DNA of 64,000 bases from Gemmatimonadota bacterium (GCA_016182795.1 JACPFW010000015.1:248001-312000); one strand, 5' to 3'; shown: positions 1-7,047, counted from the stretch's first letter. Notes: a model not told the origin generated them from the sequence alone. Numbers and translations: made by a program.

Positions 1-142
1 GGAAGGCCGCGGTCGCGAAGAGCGATCGCCGGTGAGGTTGCGCCGCGCTGACGCCTATCGTCACCTAACTCCGCATCACGGTCGGAGGCTGAGGCGTACG
101 TTCCGGGAATAGCGGCACGGAGCTCTGAGCTTGGATCATTCG
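1..142. other. Left edge of cassette array, no gene recognised
   Basis: No convincing coding sequence is seen. On the minus strand a GTTAGGT core-like heptamer lies at 63-69, about 80 bp from the attC core at 143-149. This could be the trace of another cassette boundary, but no partner core or stem was found. A 24-codon ORF starts at 139 on the minus strand and has no recognisable features. Confidence 0.3.
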
Positions 143-238
143 ACCTAACGCCCACGTTGAGCTTCAACGCAGCGCTACTCAACTCCGAGCTGGCGAGGAG
201 TCTTGGGCCGCTTTGTCAGCTTCAGCGCCTGGTTGGGG
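143..238 (-). other. attC-like integron recombination site 1
   Basis: Read on the minus strand, the site opens with CCCCAAC (232-238, one mismatch to RYYYAAC) and closes with GTTAGGT (143-149, exact match to GTTRRRY). The arms next to the cores are imperfectly complementary, GCTGAAGCTGAC on one side pairing with the region around GTTGAGCTTCAACGC on the other. It lies directly after the stop codon of the gene ending at 255, as expected for the attC of that cassette. Folding of the bottom strand was judged by eye only. Confidence 0.65.
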
Positions 239-254
239 CGGCCGACGCTAGGAG

Positions 255-1475
255 CTAGCCCGCTCGCCGAATTGCCGCCACGCTGTCCTGGTACTGCGTG
301 AACCACTCACCGTACCACTTCGCGTACTGGTCGGCAATCGGATAGCGCCTTTCAATGTCCGTGATGTCATCGACCCAGTAGCGGTCCTGCTTGTACCGGC
401 CTGAAAGCAGGATTCCAGGATGAGCCCGACCATCGAATACCTGCTCAAAGCTGGTAGTGCTCATGAACAGACCGGAGAGTATATCCCTGAACTCGCGGTT
501 CACGGACACGAAGAAGTCGTGTATTCCCAATGCCACGTGATGCTCTCCCATCCATTTCCATACGTCTATCGCCTCGCTGACAGTGTGTACCTGCCAGCGA
601 TGCTGACCAGTGCGCGCCGCAATGCCAAGGAGGTAGCGCTCGGTATCGAGGGCAATCACTAGATCCAGCACCTCCTGCTCCCGAAGTACCGTGACCAACT
701 GACCGAGCTGTCGGAGAGAGACGTAAGTCACCTCGAGGGGAGTCCCCTCGTCATGACGCAGCCAGGTCAGACTCGCCCCAAATGCGACGTTGACGCGCAC
801 GAGCGTGGAGTCGGGGCACTCTGAAGCCCCTGACTCGATTTCGAGTAGGGTACGCTCGCTAGCTACGCCAGTAAACTCCAAGAACCGGCTCGTACGCAGG
901 GCGACAAGCTCCCGAATCTTTGCCACGCGGGGTCCGCAGTCGAACGAATACTCAGAGGCGAAGGCGCCGGGCTGTGCAGGTAGTTTTGACTGATCCACGC
1001 CGTCACCCTGGCGCCCTGGCGACCAGCTGAGGAACTGCCGCTGCAAGTCGTCGTGATTGAGCAATTCCCGGGCGAGGCGATTCAACGAGAAGGGCTCAAG
1101 CGTCCAGCCGTGGTCCTCGCACGCCTTCCGATACTCCTCACGTTCGTGATTGATCGCCGTAGTGTTGCAGAGCACGACTTCGGCGATGCGGTCCTTCACC
1201 TTGCAGTCGTCCTTCGCAAGGCGCTCGATCTCTTTCAGGATCTTCTCCTTCACGCGTTCCTGTTGGGTGGTGTACAAGAACACGACGTATCGGCCATCGG
1301 CTCTCACCACATGCGCGTCCATCGGCCCCGGGCGCGTCTTTCCGCTGGACGTGAGATTCGGTTCGATGCTCGCCCATTCCGCCCGGATGCGTGGCAGGAG
1401 GACCCTGCAAAGGCGCTCGAAAGGCGCGGCATCCATTGCACCGAGGCGGAAACAGAGTTCGTCAAGAAGGTGCAT
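255..1475 (-). CDS. Cassette-borne protein with possible Mrr-like nuclease N-terminus
   Basis: About 406 residues from ATG 1475; an in-frame TTG at 1496 would add seven residues, and no clear ribosome site decides between them. The first 90 residues read FERLCRVLLPRI, then GPMDA, then YVVFLYTTQ followed by a Lys-rich helix. That order resembles the Mrr-type PD-(D/E)XK fold (acidic residue after GxxD, then a strand ending in Q/E-x-K), but the catalytic triad is not certain. The rest (about 180-406) matches no family I recognise. There is no signal peptide or membrane helix, so it is probably cytoplasmic. It is the largest gene in the cassette array and is flanked by attC sites 1 and 2. A role in defence or DNA handling is possible but unproven. 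Confidence 0.7.
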   Translation of the reverse strand: MHLLDELCFRLGAMDAAPFERLCRVLLPRIRAEWASIEPNLTSSGKTRPGPMDAHVVRADGRYVVFLYTTQQERVKEKILKEIERLAKDDCKVKDRIAEVVLCNTTAINHEREEYRKACEDHGWTLEPFSLNRLARELLNHDDLQRQFLSWSPGRQGDGVDQSKLPAQPGAFASEYSFDCGPRVAKIRELVALRTSRFLEFTGVASERTLLEIESGASECPDSTLVRVNVAFGASLTWLRHDEGTPLEVTYVSLRQLGQLVTVLREQEVLDLVIALDTERYLLGIAARTGQHRWQVHTVSEAIDVWKWMGEHHVALGIHDFFVSVNREFRDILSGLFMSTTSFEQVFDGRAHPGILLSGRYKQDRYWVDDITDIERRYPIADQYAKWYGEWFTQYQDSVAAIRRAG

Positions 1476-1509
1476 GCTGGTCTGCTGGGTATGCAATGAC
1501 GTGTGTGCC

Positions 1510-1613
1510 GCCCAACGACTCGGCGTTCTGATGCGAACGCTCTAATAGTATGCGGCCGCGTAGCGGCCGCTACCTCAGACATCCCGATTCGACAGCAGCA
1601 GCGCTGGTTAGGC
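1510..1613 (-). other. attC-like integron recombination site 2
   Basis: On the minus strand GCCTAAC (1607-1613) and GTTGGGC (1510-1516) both match the attC cores exactly. The 104-bp site has complementary arms (CAGCGCTGCTGCTG against the CATCAGAACGC side) and a GC-rich central palindrome, AGCGGCCGCTACGCGGCCGC. The centre is nearly the same as in sites 4 and 5, which marks them as one attC family. The next cassette gene starts 14-35 bp downstream. Confidence 0.82.
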
Positions 1614-1620
1614 TCCTCTT

Positions 1621-1866
1621 TCACAGGTCAATGCGGTAATGCAACCCACGCGTCGAACCATGCTGCACGGGTTTTCTGAATTCGTCGTAGAGCACGCCGC
1701 GATTGCTCTCGGTGACTCGCTGCGAGGCGACGTTATCTGGATCCGTGGTGAGCTCGACAAATGGCATCATCAGGGTCTTTGCCTCGGGAAGGATGAGACG
1801 CAGGGCCTCCTTCGCGTAACCTCGCCCTTTTTTCCACGGCACAACGCCATATTCAATCTGTCCGAG
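1621..1866 (-). pseudogene. GNAT acetyltransferase, C-terminal fragment
   Basis: The translated fragment of about 80 residues carries the second half of a GNAT N-acetyltransferase: a beta-4 strand ending YGVVPWKKGRGYA, which is the acetyl-CoA pyrophosphate loop (Q/RxxGxG/A type), then helix 3, then VELTTDPDNVASQRV, typical of the strand 5/helix 4 region of RimJ-like members. The N-terminal half that would bind substrate is missing. Upstream the frame runs into transposase-derived sequence, so the gene was cut by an insertion and is most likely non-functional. Its attC (site 2) follows eight bases after the stop, so it was once a normal cassette. Its substrate cannot be told. Confidence 0.72.
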
Positions 1867-1999
1867 GCAATACGGAGGCAGCGACGATGCGGCTGATGCC
1901 ATAGAGCGCGCACAACTCGGTGAACGACACCAAGCGCGCACGCGCATCGCGCACGAACTGCAACCGCTCCGATTTCGCGTCCACGTGCCTCCAAGGCAT
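1853..1999 (-). mobile_element. IS481/IS3-like transposase, N-terminal remnant
   Basis: Starting at ATG 1999 after a good ribosome site (GGGGAGG, 8 bases upstream), the frame encodes MPWRHVDAKSERLQFV, then a stretch ending TELCALYGISR. This is the N-terminal helix-turn-helix of IS481/IS3-type integrase-core transposases, where GISRKTGYKW normally follows. After GISR the match stops, and a TGA comes 11 codons later at 1853-1855. No DDE core is present. The breakpoint lies at about 1885, next to the acetyltransferase fragment, so the rest of the element was lost by deletion. The left end of the element probably lies in 2005-2060, but no terminal repeat can be defined. Confidence 0.7.
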
Positions 2000-2084
2000 C
2001 GGGCACCTCCCCTGAGATGCCCTAGTTGTACCCGGACTACTTCGTTAGCGATCTTCCCGGCCGTTCAACGTCGCGACCCTGGTC

Positions 2085-2504
2085 TCAGCGCGCTCGTAGG
2101 TCGGCGATGCCGCCGACAAGCGCCCCGACGACTCCGCCGGCACTCGCACCAATCCCGCCAAACCAGAAGGCGGAACCAAGGGCTTTCTTCGTGTCGGAGC
2201 AACCACAGTGGAGGTACCGGCTTCCGATTAGGCCGCCAACGATGCCGATCGCGGCCCCCGTGCCGAGACCCCTGAGGGTATATCGGCCGATCTTTCGTCG
2301 CCTCACGGAATCAGCAGGTGATGTGGGGAGCGCGCGAGCGGGCAGCGTCCCAGCAGCCTGGCGCACGACACTCGCGGCTTGCGAGCTAATCGGCGTGACG
2401 TCATGGCGGTCTACGCCTGCCGTTGGCACGCGGGCCAACCACTGGGCGGAGAGCACAGCAGGAAACGCCAACGACAAAACCAAGATATAGCGAAACGATG
2501 ACAT
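2085..2504 (-). CDS. Exported glycine-zipper protein (cassette)
   Basis: About 139 residues from ATG 2504; the frame continues upstream only through the attC core, so the longer start is unlikely. An N-terminal signal peptide (hydrophobic FRYILVLSLAFPAVLS, then AQ) predicts export. The second half contains two Gly-rich hydrophobic stretches (GLGTGAAIGIVGGLIGS and GGIGASAGGVVGALVGGIA), the pattern of glycine-zipper proteins that pack in or against the outer membrane. A CGC motif lies between them. No family assignment beyond that is possible. It follows attC site 3 by 7 bp. The attC expected after its own stop is not recognisable, probably destroyed by the IS remnant at 1853-1999. Confidence 0.7.
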   Translation of the reverse strand: MSSFRYILVLSLAFPAVLSAQWLARVPTAGVDRHDVTPISSQAASVVRQAAGTLPARALPTSPADSVRRRKIGRYTLRGLGTGAAIGIVGGLIGSRYLHCGCSDTKKALGSAFWFGGIGASAGGVVGALVGGIADLRAR

Positions 2505-2510
2505 ATGGCT

Positions 2511-2649
2511 TCCTAACAAATAGCGTTGTGCTGCAACGGCTCCGATAATTGCGGGTACCGGGCGCCCTCCAAACCGACCATCAGAGACGAGTCAGGACGC
2601 CCGGTGCCCGCCTTCCGTGGCCCGTTGTCTGCACCATCGCTGGTTAGAG
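2511..2649 (-). other. attC-like integron recombination site 3
   Basis: On the minus strand it opens with CTCTAAC (2643-2649) and closes with GTTAGGA (2511-2517), each one mismatch from the attC core consensus. The arms pair well: CAGCGATGGTGCAGACAACGG against the complement of CCGTTGCAGCACAACGCTA. At 139 bp it belongs to the longer of two attC types here, together with site 7. The opening core overlaps the TAA stop of the preceding gene. Confidence 0.75.
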
Positions 2650-2850
2650 CGCGCTCGCTGCGGACTTGCGATGCCGCCACACGAGCCAAGCAGTGACGGC
2701 AAGACATAGCACGAGCTGCGCGACCACGCCCGCACGCTGCGCGTTCGAGGCGTCGGGGTGACGGAGCGGCGTAATGAGCCAATTGCCAGAGAACCCGGCA
2801 ATCGACAAGAACATGCCCGCCACCATGCCGGATGCAAAGGTCTTGCTCAT
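2644..2850 (-). CDS. Small two-helix membrane protein (cassette)
   Basis: A 68-residue protein starting at ATG 2850, 20 bp after the core of attC site 4. Two hydrophobic segments are visible: roughly residues 5-27 (SGMVAGMFLSIAGFSGNWLI) and 42-60 (AGVVAQLVLCLAVTAWLVW), joined by a short polar loop (RHPDASNAQR). The C-terminus is basic (RHRKSAASAL). It looks like an inner-membrane protein of unknown function. Its TAA stop lies inside the first attC core, which is common for integron cassettes where gene and recombination site are tightly packed. No homologous family is recognised. Confidence 0.68.
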   Translation of the reverse strand: MSKTFASGMVAGMFLSIAGFSGNWLITPLRHPDASNAQRAGVVAQLVLCLAVTAWLVWRHRKSAASAL

Positions 2851-2869
2851 TGCGAATCTCCTGAAGTCG

Positions 2870-2971
2870 CTCTAACGAGTCGCGTTCTGCTGCGAACGCT
2901 CTGAATAGAGCGGCCGCGCAGCGGCCGCTACCGACGACGCCCGCGTTCGGCAGCAGCAACGCGTGTAAGGC
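2870..2971 (-). other. attC-like integron recombination site 4
   Basis: The closing core on the minus strand is GTTAGAG (2870-2876), one mismatch from GTTRRRY. The opening core at 2965-2971 is degenerate (GCCTTAC). The arms are strongly complementary: CGCGTTGCTGCTGCCGAACGC pairs with the complement of GCGTTCGCAGCAGAACGCG. The GC-rich central palindrome AGCGGCCGCTGCGCGGCCGC matches sites 2 and 5. Confidence 0.75.
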
Positions 2972-2999
2972 GCGCCACGTACGCGACGGTGGCACCGTG

Positions 3000-3431
3000 T
3001 CACTCGCTGCGGTGCGCCAGCGGCGTTGGTGGTGGGTCAATCCGCCGCAGGGTGCGACAATCGACATGCACTGAATCAAGGATCGCCTCAGCTCGCCCGG
3101 CGAGAGACTCCGGAATGTAGATAGCAGTGGCGTGCGTGGCGGTAATGGAATCGCTGGGCATCCGCCTCTCCTGGACGACGTCCGCGACGGCTCGGACAAG
3201 GGCTACTGTGCTCGCGCTGTCGCGAAGGCGCTCGGGGCAAAGGTCGGCGAGTGAGCTGTCGTGCGCCGGATACACCGGCGGACCCGGTACGGCGACAAAT
3301 TGCAGTGCTAGCGAGGCGGCCGGGGCCGCGGGTCGCACATCAGGCCGTCCGCAACCGAGTGCAAAAGTCGCGTACGCCAGCACGATGGACTCCGTTCGCA
3401 AGCCACGCTGTATCTGTTGCCATGTGAGCAT
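3000..3431 (-). CDS. Putative lipoprotein (cassette)
   Basis: A 143-residue protein with an N-terminal region ending YATFALGC; the LGC resembles a lipobox (cleavage before Cys27), although the preceding hydrophobic stretch is short. If processed, it would be anchored to a membrane facing the periplasm or outside. After a Pro/Ala-rich linker, the body contains two further Cys (in LCPERL and VDCRTL) that could form a disulfide. No domain is recognised. ATG 3431 lies 31 bp after the core of attC site 5, and the attC of its own cassette (site 4) follows the stop by 28 bp. Confidence 0.62.
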   Translation of the reverse strand: MLTWQQIQRGLRTESIVLAYATFALGCGRPDVRPAAPAASLALQFVAVPGPPVYPAHDSSLADLCPERLRDSASTVALVRAVADVVQERRMPSDSITATHATAIYIPESLAGRAEAILDSVHVDCRTLRRIDPPPTPLAHRSE

Positions 3432-3461
3432 CGAGGTAGTACAAGGAAGAGGTCGAAGTGT

Positions 3462-3563
3462 GCCTTACGAATGGCGCTCTGCTGCGAACGCTCTGAATAG
3501 AATGCGGCCGTGGCGTGGCCGCTACCAAAAACGCCGCTTTCGGTAGCCGTAGCGCGTGGTAGT
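3462..3563 (-). other. attC-like integron recombination site 5 (degenerate cores)
   Basis: The body of this site is nearly identical to site 4: the motif CTGCTGCGAACGCTCTGAAT, and a GC-rich central palindrome. The closing core is GTAAGGC (3462-3468, one mismatch from GTTRRRY). The opening core near 3557-3563 is poor. It sits between the stop at 3568 and the next cassette gene start at 3431, as expected. The weak cores suggest it may now recombine poorly. Confidence 0.65.
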
Positions 3564-3567
3564 CGCC

Positions 3568-4083
3568 TCAGGATATCCAAGTCCGTGCGCAGGTAAGGAT
3601 CTGCCATGAGCCGTCCTGTCGAACAACCCGGCACCTGTAGCCGGCGCCCCATCGGCCATTCATCCGGTACTCTATCTGGATTGCTGCCTGCATCTCGTTA
3701 TCTAACTGCACCGGGCCCACCTGTATCGCGACAGCCTGACGCCCCGTACGTGAGTCAAGCGTCGGCGCGCCGCTTTCTCCGCCGAGGTAGCAGGCACTGC
3801 GGGGAAGCAGCGGCACCTGTAACTTCGGGATGCTGCGGATTGTGGTCGCATCCAAATCCGCTTCCGTCAACATCGGCGCCGGATGCCCGCCGATGCTCCG
3901 CAGCGTCGCCGAAGCCAGACATGCTGCCGTAGGAAGCGGCCGCAGATTCACGACGACGGAGTCGATGATCCACCGGATCGCGGCGATCTGAACCGGCCTT
4001 GCCTCCGGTACTTGCGCGGCAACGCGCGTTGCCACGCCTGTCATTAGCAGGAGGACGCGCCAAGAACGGTCCAGTTGGCTCAT
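3568..4083 (-). CDS. Secreted protein of unknown function (cassette)
   Basis: 171 residues from ATG 4083, chosen because it gives a proper signal peptide (SWRVLLLMTGVATRVAAQ) and lies 33 bp after the attC core; the open frame further upstream crosses the recombination site. The mature part has conserved-looking charged and aromatic residues (EYRMNGRWGAGYRCRVV) and an even number of Cys, in ACLAS, SACYLG, YRCRV and LTCARTW, suggesting two disulfides outside the cytoplasm. No known domain is recognised. The C-terminal RxxxRxxGSWQILTC pattern suggests a small beta-rich fold. Confidence 0.66.
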   Translation of the reverse strand: MSQLDRSWRVLLLMTGVATRVAAQVPEARPVQIAAIRWIIDSVVVNLRPLPTAACLASATLRSIGGHPAPMLTEADLDATTIRSIPKLQVPLLPRSACYLGGESGAPTLDSRTGRQAVAIQVGPVQLDNEMQAAIQIEYRMNGRWGAGYRCRVVRQDGSWQILTCARTWIS

Positions 4084-4115
4084 TGCGATTGCGACCACTG
4101 CAGTACCTCTGTGGC

Positions 4116-4185
4116 GCCTAACGACGCACGCTCTGCGTGGCGAGTCAGTCGCGACCCAATCGCGCCGATGGCAGCAGCGTTCAAT
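4116..4185 (-). other. attC-like integron recombination site 6 (short)
   Basis: Only 70 bp, the shortest of the array. The closing core GTTAGGC (4116-4122 on the minus strand) matches the consensus exactly. The opening core ATTGAAC (4179-4185) has one mismatch. The arms next to the cores (AACGCTGCTGCC and the complement AACGACGCACGC) are only partly complementary. It lies after the stop of the SdpI-like gene at 4230. Confidence 0.62.
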
Positions 4186-4229
4186 TTGGCACGCGATGCA
4201 CGACCAACCACGACAGGCCCGCGCGCCCA

Positions 4230-4586
4230 TCACAAGTCCTCAGCTTTGCGAAGGCTGAGCACGGTGAGCGTCAGGAGGCCCACTGTGAATAGCGCGCCGC
4301 ACACGAAGCCGTACGTCGCGAGCGAATCACCGATGGCTGGAACAAAATGAAGGACTGCGGAGCTGGTCGAAAGAACCACGCCGAGCCACAGCGCAAGCCA
4401 TCCGCTGTATGCGTTTGCCTCGTACCACACCCGTTCGTCACCGAGCGTCTTGTCGGTGCGGAAGCCGTACCAGCGGTTCGGTTTGATCCGACGCAGGATC
4501 AACGGCACGGCCGCACCGGCAATCAACAAGCCGGCGCAGACAAACACGATCATGAAGCCAGTTAGTGTCGCGGTTGCTTCTTGCAT
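4230..4586 (-). CDS. SdpI-family membrane protein (cassette)
   Basis: 118 residues from ATG 4586, 40 bp after the cassette boundary. Three hydrophobic segments are visible (about 10-31, 60-83 and 88-111). Between the first and second lies PNRWYGFRTDKTL followed by WYEANAYSGW, the signature of the SdpI family (R-T then W-x-x-N). The best-studied member, Bacillus SdpI, gives immunity to the toxin SdpC; many homologues lack the regulatory role and have unknown function. Here the protein has only the SdpI core. As a cassette gene next to other small membrane proteins, it might protect against a membrane-active toxin, but there is no toxin gene beside it. Confidence 0.78.
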   Translation of the reverse strand: MQEATATLTGFMIVFVCAGLLIAGAAVPLILRRIKPNRWYGFRTDKTLGDERVWYEANAYSGWLALWLGVVLSTSSAVLHFVPAIGDSLATYGFVCGALFTVGLLTLTVLSLRKAEDL

Positions 4587-4625
4587 TCGACTGCCCTCCT
4601 GACTGCTGAGGTCGCTCGCGCGCCG

Positions 4626-4762
4626 TCCGGCGTAGAGCAGTTGTACTGCAGCGGTTCCAATAGAGCGAGCGCCCTTCGCCAACAAATCACCCGACAGAGA
4701 GGAGCCTAGGCGCCCGGGTCCGGCCTTCCTTCGCACGCTGACTGCGCCAACACACGTTAAGC
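4626..4762 (-). other. attC-like integron recombination site 7 (one core degraded)
   Basis: The opening core GCTTAAC (4756-4762 on the minus strand) is an exact consensus match and overlaps the TAA stop of the upstream small gene. The closing end near 4626-4635 has lost the GTTRRRY heptamer, but the adjoining stretch (GCAGTTGTACTGCAGCGGTTCC on the plus strand, given here in part) aligns well with the same part of site 3. I therefore read it as a degraded attC of the long type. Confidence 0.52.
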
Positions 4763-4927
4763 GCCCGCGTCGCGCCGCTGTTCAAGCTGCCGGATGAGTC
4801 GATCCAGGCGCTCGTTGGTCGGTCGCAGCGCAAACCGGATGATCGAGACGATCACGAGCGCAGCGACGATCCATGAGAGCAGCCAGAGAATCCACCCGCC
4901 AGACGCCATCATCACACGTCCTTGCAT
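4757..4927 (-). CDS. 56-residue single-helix membrane protein (cassette)
   Basis: A short gene from ATG 4927 to TAA 4757. The product has one clear transmembrane helix (about residues 11-33, GWILWLLSWIVAALVIVSII) followed by a charged amphipathic tail (RPTNERLDRLIRQLEQRRD) that probably forms a short coiled coil in the cytoplasm. The stop codon lies inside the attC core of site 7, as in the 2644-2850 gene, which supports its being a real cassette gene rather than chance. It is the first cassette on the right side of the array. The 92 bp from its start to the end of the glycosidase gene hold no integrase and no attI-like site that I can see. Confidence 0.6.
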   Translation of the reverse strand: MQGRVMMASGGWILWLLSWIVAALVIVSIIRFALRPTNERLDRLIRQLEQRRDAGA

Positions 4928-5019
4928 TCGGTGCTCGCTCCGGAGTGCCTCACGAGGAGCTAGCCGCCGCCCCGTGGGCTCACTTATGGGTTACACAGCG
5001 AAACGCCGCCTACCTTGCC

Positions 5020-7047
5020 CTAATGATCCCGCGGTTTCGCTGCCGGCGCAAGTCGCGCCACAAACCCGCCCCCCGGCGCTAGATGCATGGTCAACTTGTC
5101 ACTCGTCGTCACACCACGCTGTTCACGCACGTAATCCACCGCCGCGCGATCGGCGTTCGGCCCGTCCTTGAACAACTCGGCGTCGAACGTTCCCTGCCCC
5201 AGCCACGACAGGTCTATGGTCACGTCGCGGGCCGTCCAGTTCGTCAGCGCACCGACGTACCAGCTGCTCCCCGACCGGCGCGCGACGACGATGTACTCGC
5301 CGACCTTGGCGTCGAGCACCCGCGTCTCGTCCCACACGGTGGGCACGCGCGACAGGAACGCGAGTGACTCGGGCTCCTTGCGATAGTTCGACGGCGAATC
5401 GGCCAGCATCTGCAGCGGACTCTCGAACACGACATACATCGCCATCTGCTGGCAGCGCGTCCCCTGACTGCCAGGCCGACTCCACACTGGCTTGAAGTCA
5501 GACTTGGTGAAGTTCTGCATTGCTCCCGGCGTGTAATCCACCGGACCGGCGAGCATGCGCATGAACGGGAACGTTACCGCGTTCTCGGGCGACGCGAGAT
5601 CGCTCCACTTGCTCTGCTCGAGGCCGAGCACGCCTTCGCTCGTCACGACATTGGGATAGGTGCGATACAGTCCGGTGGGCTTGTACGCGCCGTGGAAATC
5701 GACCAGCAGGTGCCGCTTGGCGGCCTCGCGCGCCACCCGCTCGTAGAAGTTGACCATCCACTGGTCTTCGCGCTGCATGAAGTCGACCTTGATCCCCTTC
5801 ACACCCCACTTCTCGAACTGGTCGAGCGCGGGCTGCATCTGCAGATCGAGCGTCTTCCAGATGACCCACATGATGAGCCCGACGTTCTTCTGCCGCGCGT
5901 ACGCGGCGATCGCGTCCATATCGATCGCCGGCACGGTCTTGAGCAGATTGCCAAGCGGATACCACCCTTCATCAAGGATGATGTACGGCACGCCGTGCTC
6001 GGCGGCGAAATCGATGTAGTGCTTGTAGGTCGCGGTGTTCACGCCGGCACGGAACGGCACGCCATACACGTTGTTGGCGTTCCACCAATCCCACGCGACC
6101 AACCCGGGCCTGATCCACGCGGTGTCGCCGAACTTGGTCTCCGACGCGAGTCGGAAGACAATGTCGGTGTCGAGCAGGCTGGCATCGCGCTCGGCCACCA
6201 CGACCACGCGCCACGGGAAATCGCGCGTCCCCGGCGTCCGCGCCAGATAGTCCTCGCGCTCGACCACCTTTTCGTCGCGGTCGCGCACCAGTTCGACGCG
6301 CTTGGGATAGGCGGGAAAGAGCCCAAGCAGTGTGTTGGACTCCGCGTCGCCAGTGAGATCCATCCCCGGGTAGTCGAACAGGTCGGCCTCGGTGATCACC
6401 GCCTTCACGCCGTCTTCGCGCACCACCATTGCCGGGAGCGACGAGAACCGGGTCGCGCCGATCTCGCTGATCTTCACCTTCTTGTACTGCCGCTCCTGAT
6501 GCGACTGGAAGCTGGTCTCCTCTGGGAAATAGACGAGGTGATCGGCGCCCCACGCAAACGTGGCGTCCTCCGACTTCACCGTGATCTCGCCCGGAAGCGA
6601 CGTCACAAAGCGATATGCCACACCGTCGTCGTAGGCGCGCACCACCAGCGCATAGCCGCCGGCAAAGTCGATGCGGCATTCATTGAAATGGTCGCGCACC
6701 TCAGCGCGCTTCACCCGGACCACGGGGTGCAGCACCTGATCCACCCGACGTCCGCTGGCCTTGGCTACCTTGGGTTGCAAGCCGAGGGTCTGACCCGAGC
6801 CAAGCGTCAGAGCAAGCCGCGACGGAAGTATGAGCGGCGTACCGCGCAGCGCCACGGACCACGTGAGTTGCCCGTCAACGCCCACGCCAACCGCGAGCGC
6901 GCCGCTGGGCGAGACAACCCCAAGCGCCCCCCGCGCCCCTGCCGGACGGCACACCGCGTTATCACCCCGCTGCGCCCCCGCGAGTAGCGGAAAGCCGAAC
7001 GAAGCAAGAATCGCCGAGGCAACGAGCACCCGTCGCAGATCACTCAT
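5020..7047 (-). CDS. GH97 family glycoside hydrolase, retaining type
   Basis: 675 residues from ATG 7047, chosen for its GGAGG ribosome site 6 bases upstream and a signal peptide ending LLAGAQ. The order is that of GH97: an N-terminal beta-sandwich (about 35-300), a (beta/alpha)8 barrel (about 310-560, with GLVAWDWWN, YIILDEGWYP and GVKGIKVDFM) and a C-terminal beta domain. GH97 enzymes cleave alpha-galactosides or alpha-glucosides and need calcium. The Asp in GIKVDFM (residue 422) is at the place of the nucleophile of retaining alpha-galactosidases; inverting SusB-type enzymes lack it. Glu in TSEGVLGLE (471/477) would be the acid/base or metal ligand. Probably periplasmic. It lies 69 bp downstream of the first BNR protein gene on the same strand. 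Confidence 0.9.
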   Translation of the reverse strand: MSDLRRVLVASAILASFGFPLLAGAQRGDNAVCRPAGARGALGVVSPSGALAVGVGVDGQLTWSVALRGTPLILPSRLALTLGSGQTLGLQPKVAKASGRRVDQVLHPVVRVKRAEVRDHFNECRIDFAGGYALVVRAYDDGVAYRFVTSLPGEITVKSEDATFAWGADHLVYFPEETSFQSHQERQYKKVKISEIGATRFSSLPAMVVREDGVKAVITEADLFDYPGMDLTGDAESNTLLGLFPAYPKRVELVRDRDEKVVEREDYLARTPGTRDFPWRVVVVAERDASLLDTDIVFRLASETKFGDTAWIRPGLVAWDWWNANNVYGVPFRAGVNTATYKHYIDFAAEHGVPYIILDEGWYPLGNLLKTVPAIDMDAIAAYARQKNVGLIMWVIWKTLDLQMQPALDQFEKWGVKGIKVDFMQREDQWMVNFYERVAREAAKRHLLVDFHGAYKPTGLYRTYPNVVTSEGVLGLEQSKWSDLASPENAVTFPFMRMLAGPVDYTPGAMQNFTKSDFKPVWSRPGSQGTRCQQMAMYVVFESPLQMLADSPSNYRKEPESLAFLSRVPTVWDETRVLDAKVGEYIVVARRSGSSWYVGALTNWTARDVTIDLSWLGQGTFDAELFKDGPNADRAAVDYVREQRGVTTSDKLTMHLAPGGGFVARLAPAAKPRDH

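Noticed and set aside
63-142. An eighth attC site at the left edge
   Set aside because: A GTTAGGT heptamer occurs at 63-69, but no opening core or complementary arm was found in this window.
4928-5019. Integron integrase or attI site next to the first cassette
   Set aside because: The 92-bp gap before the GH97 stop holds no ORF of that size and no attI-like motif was found.
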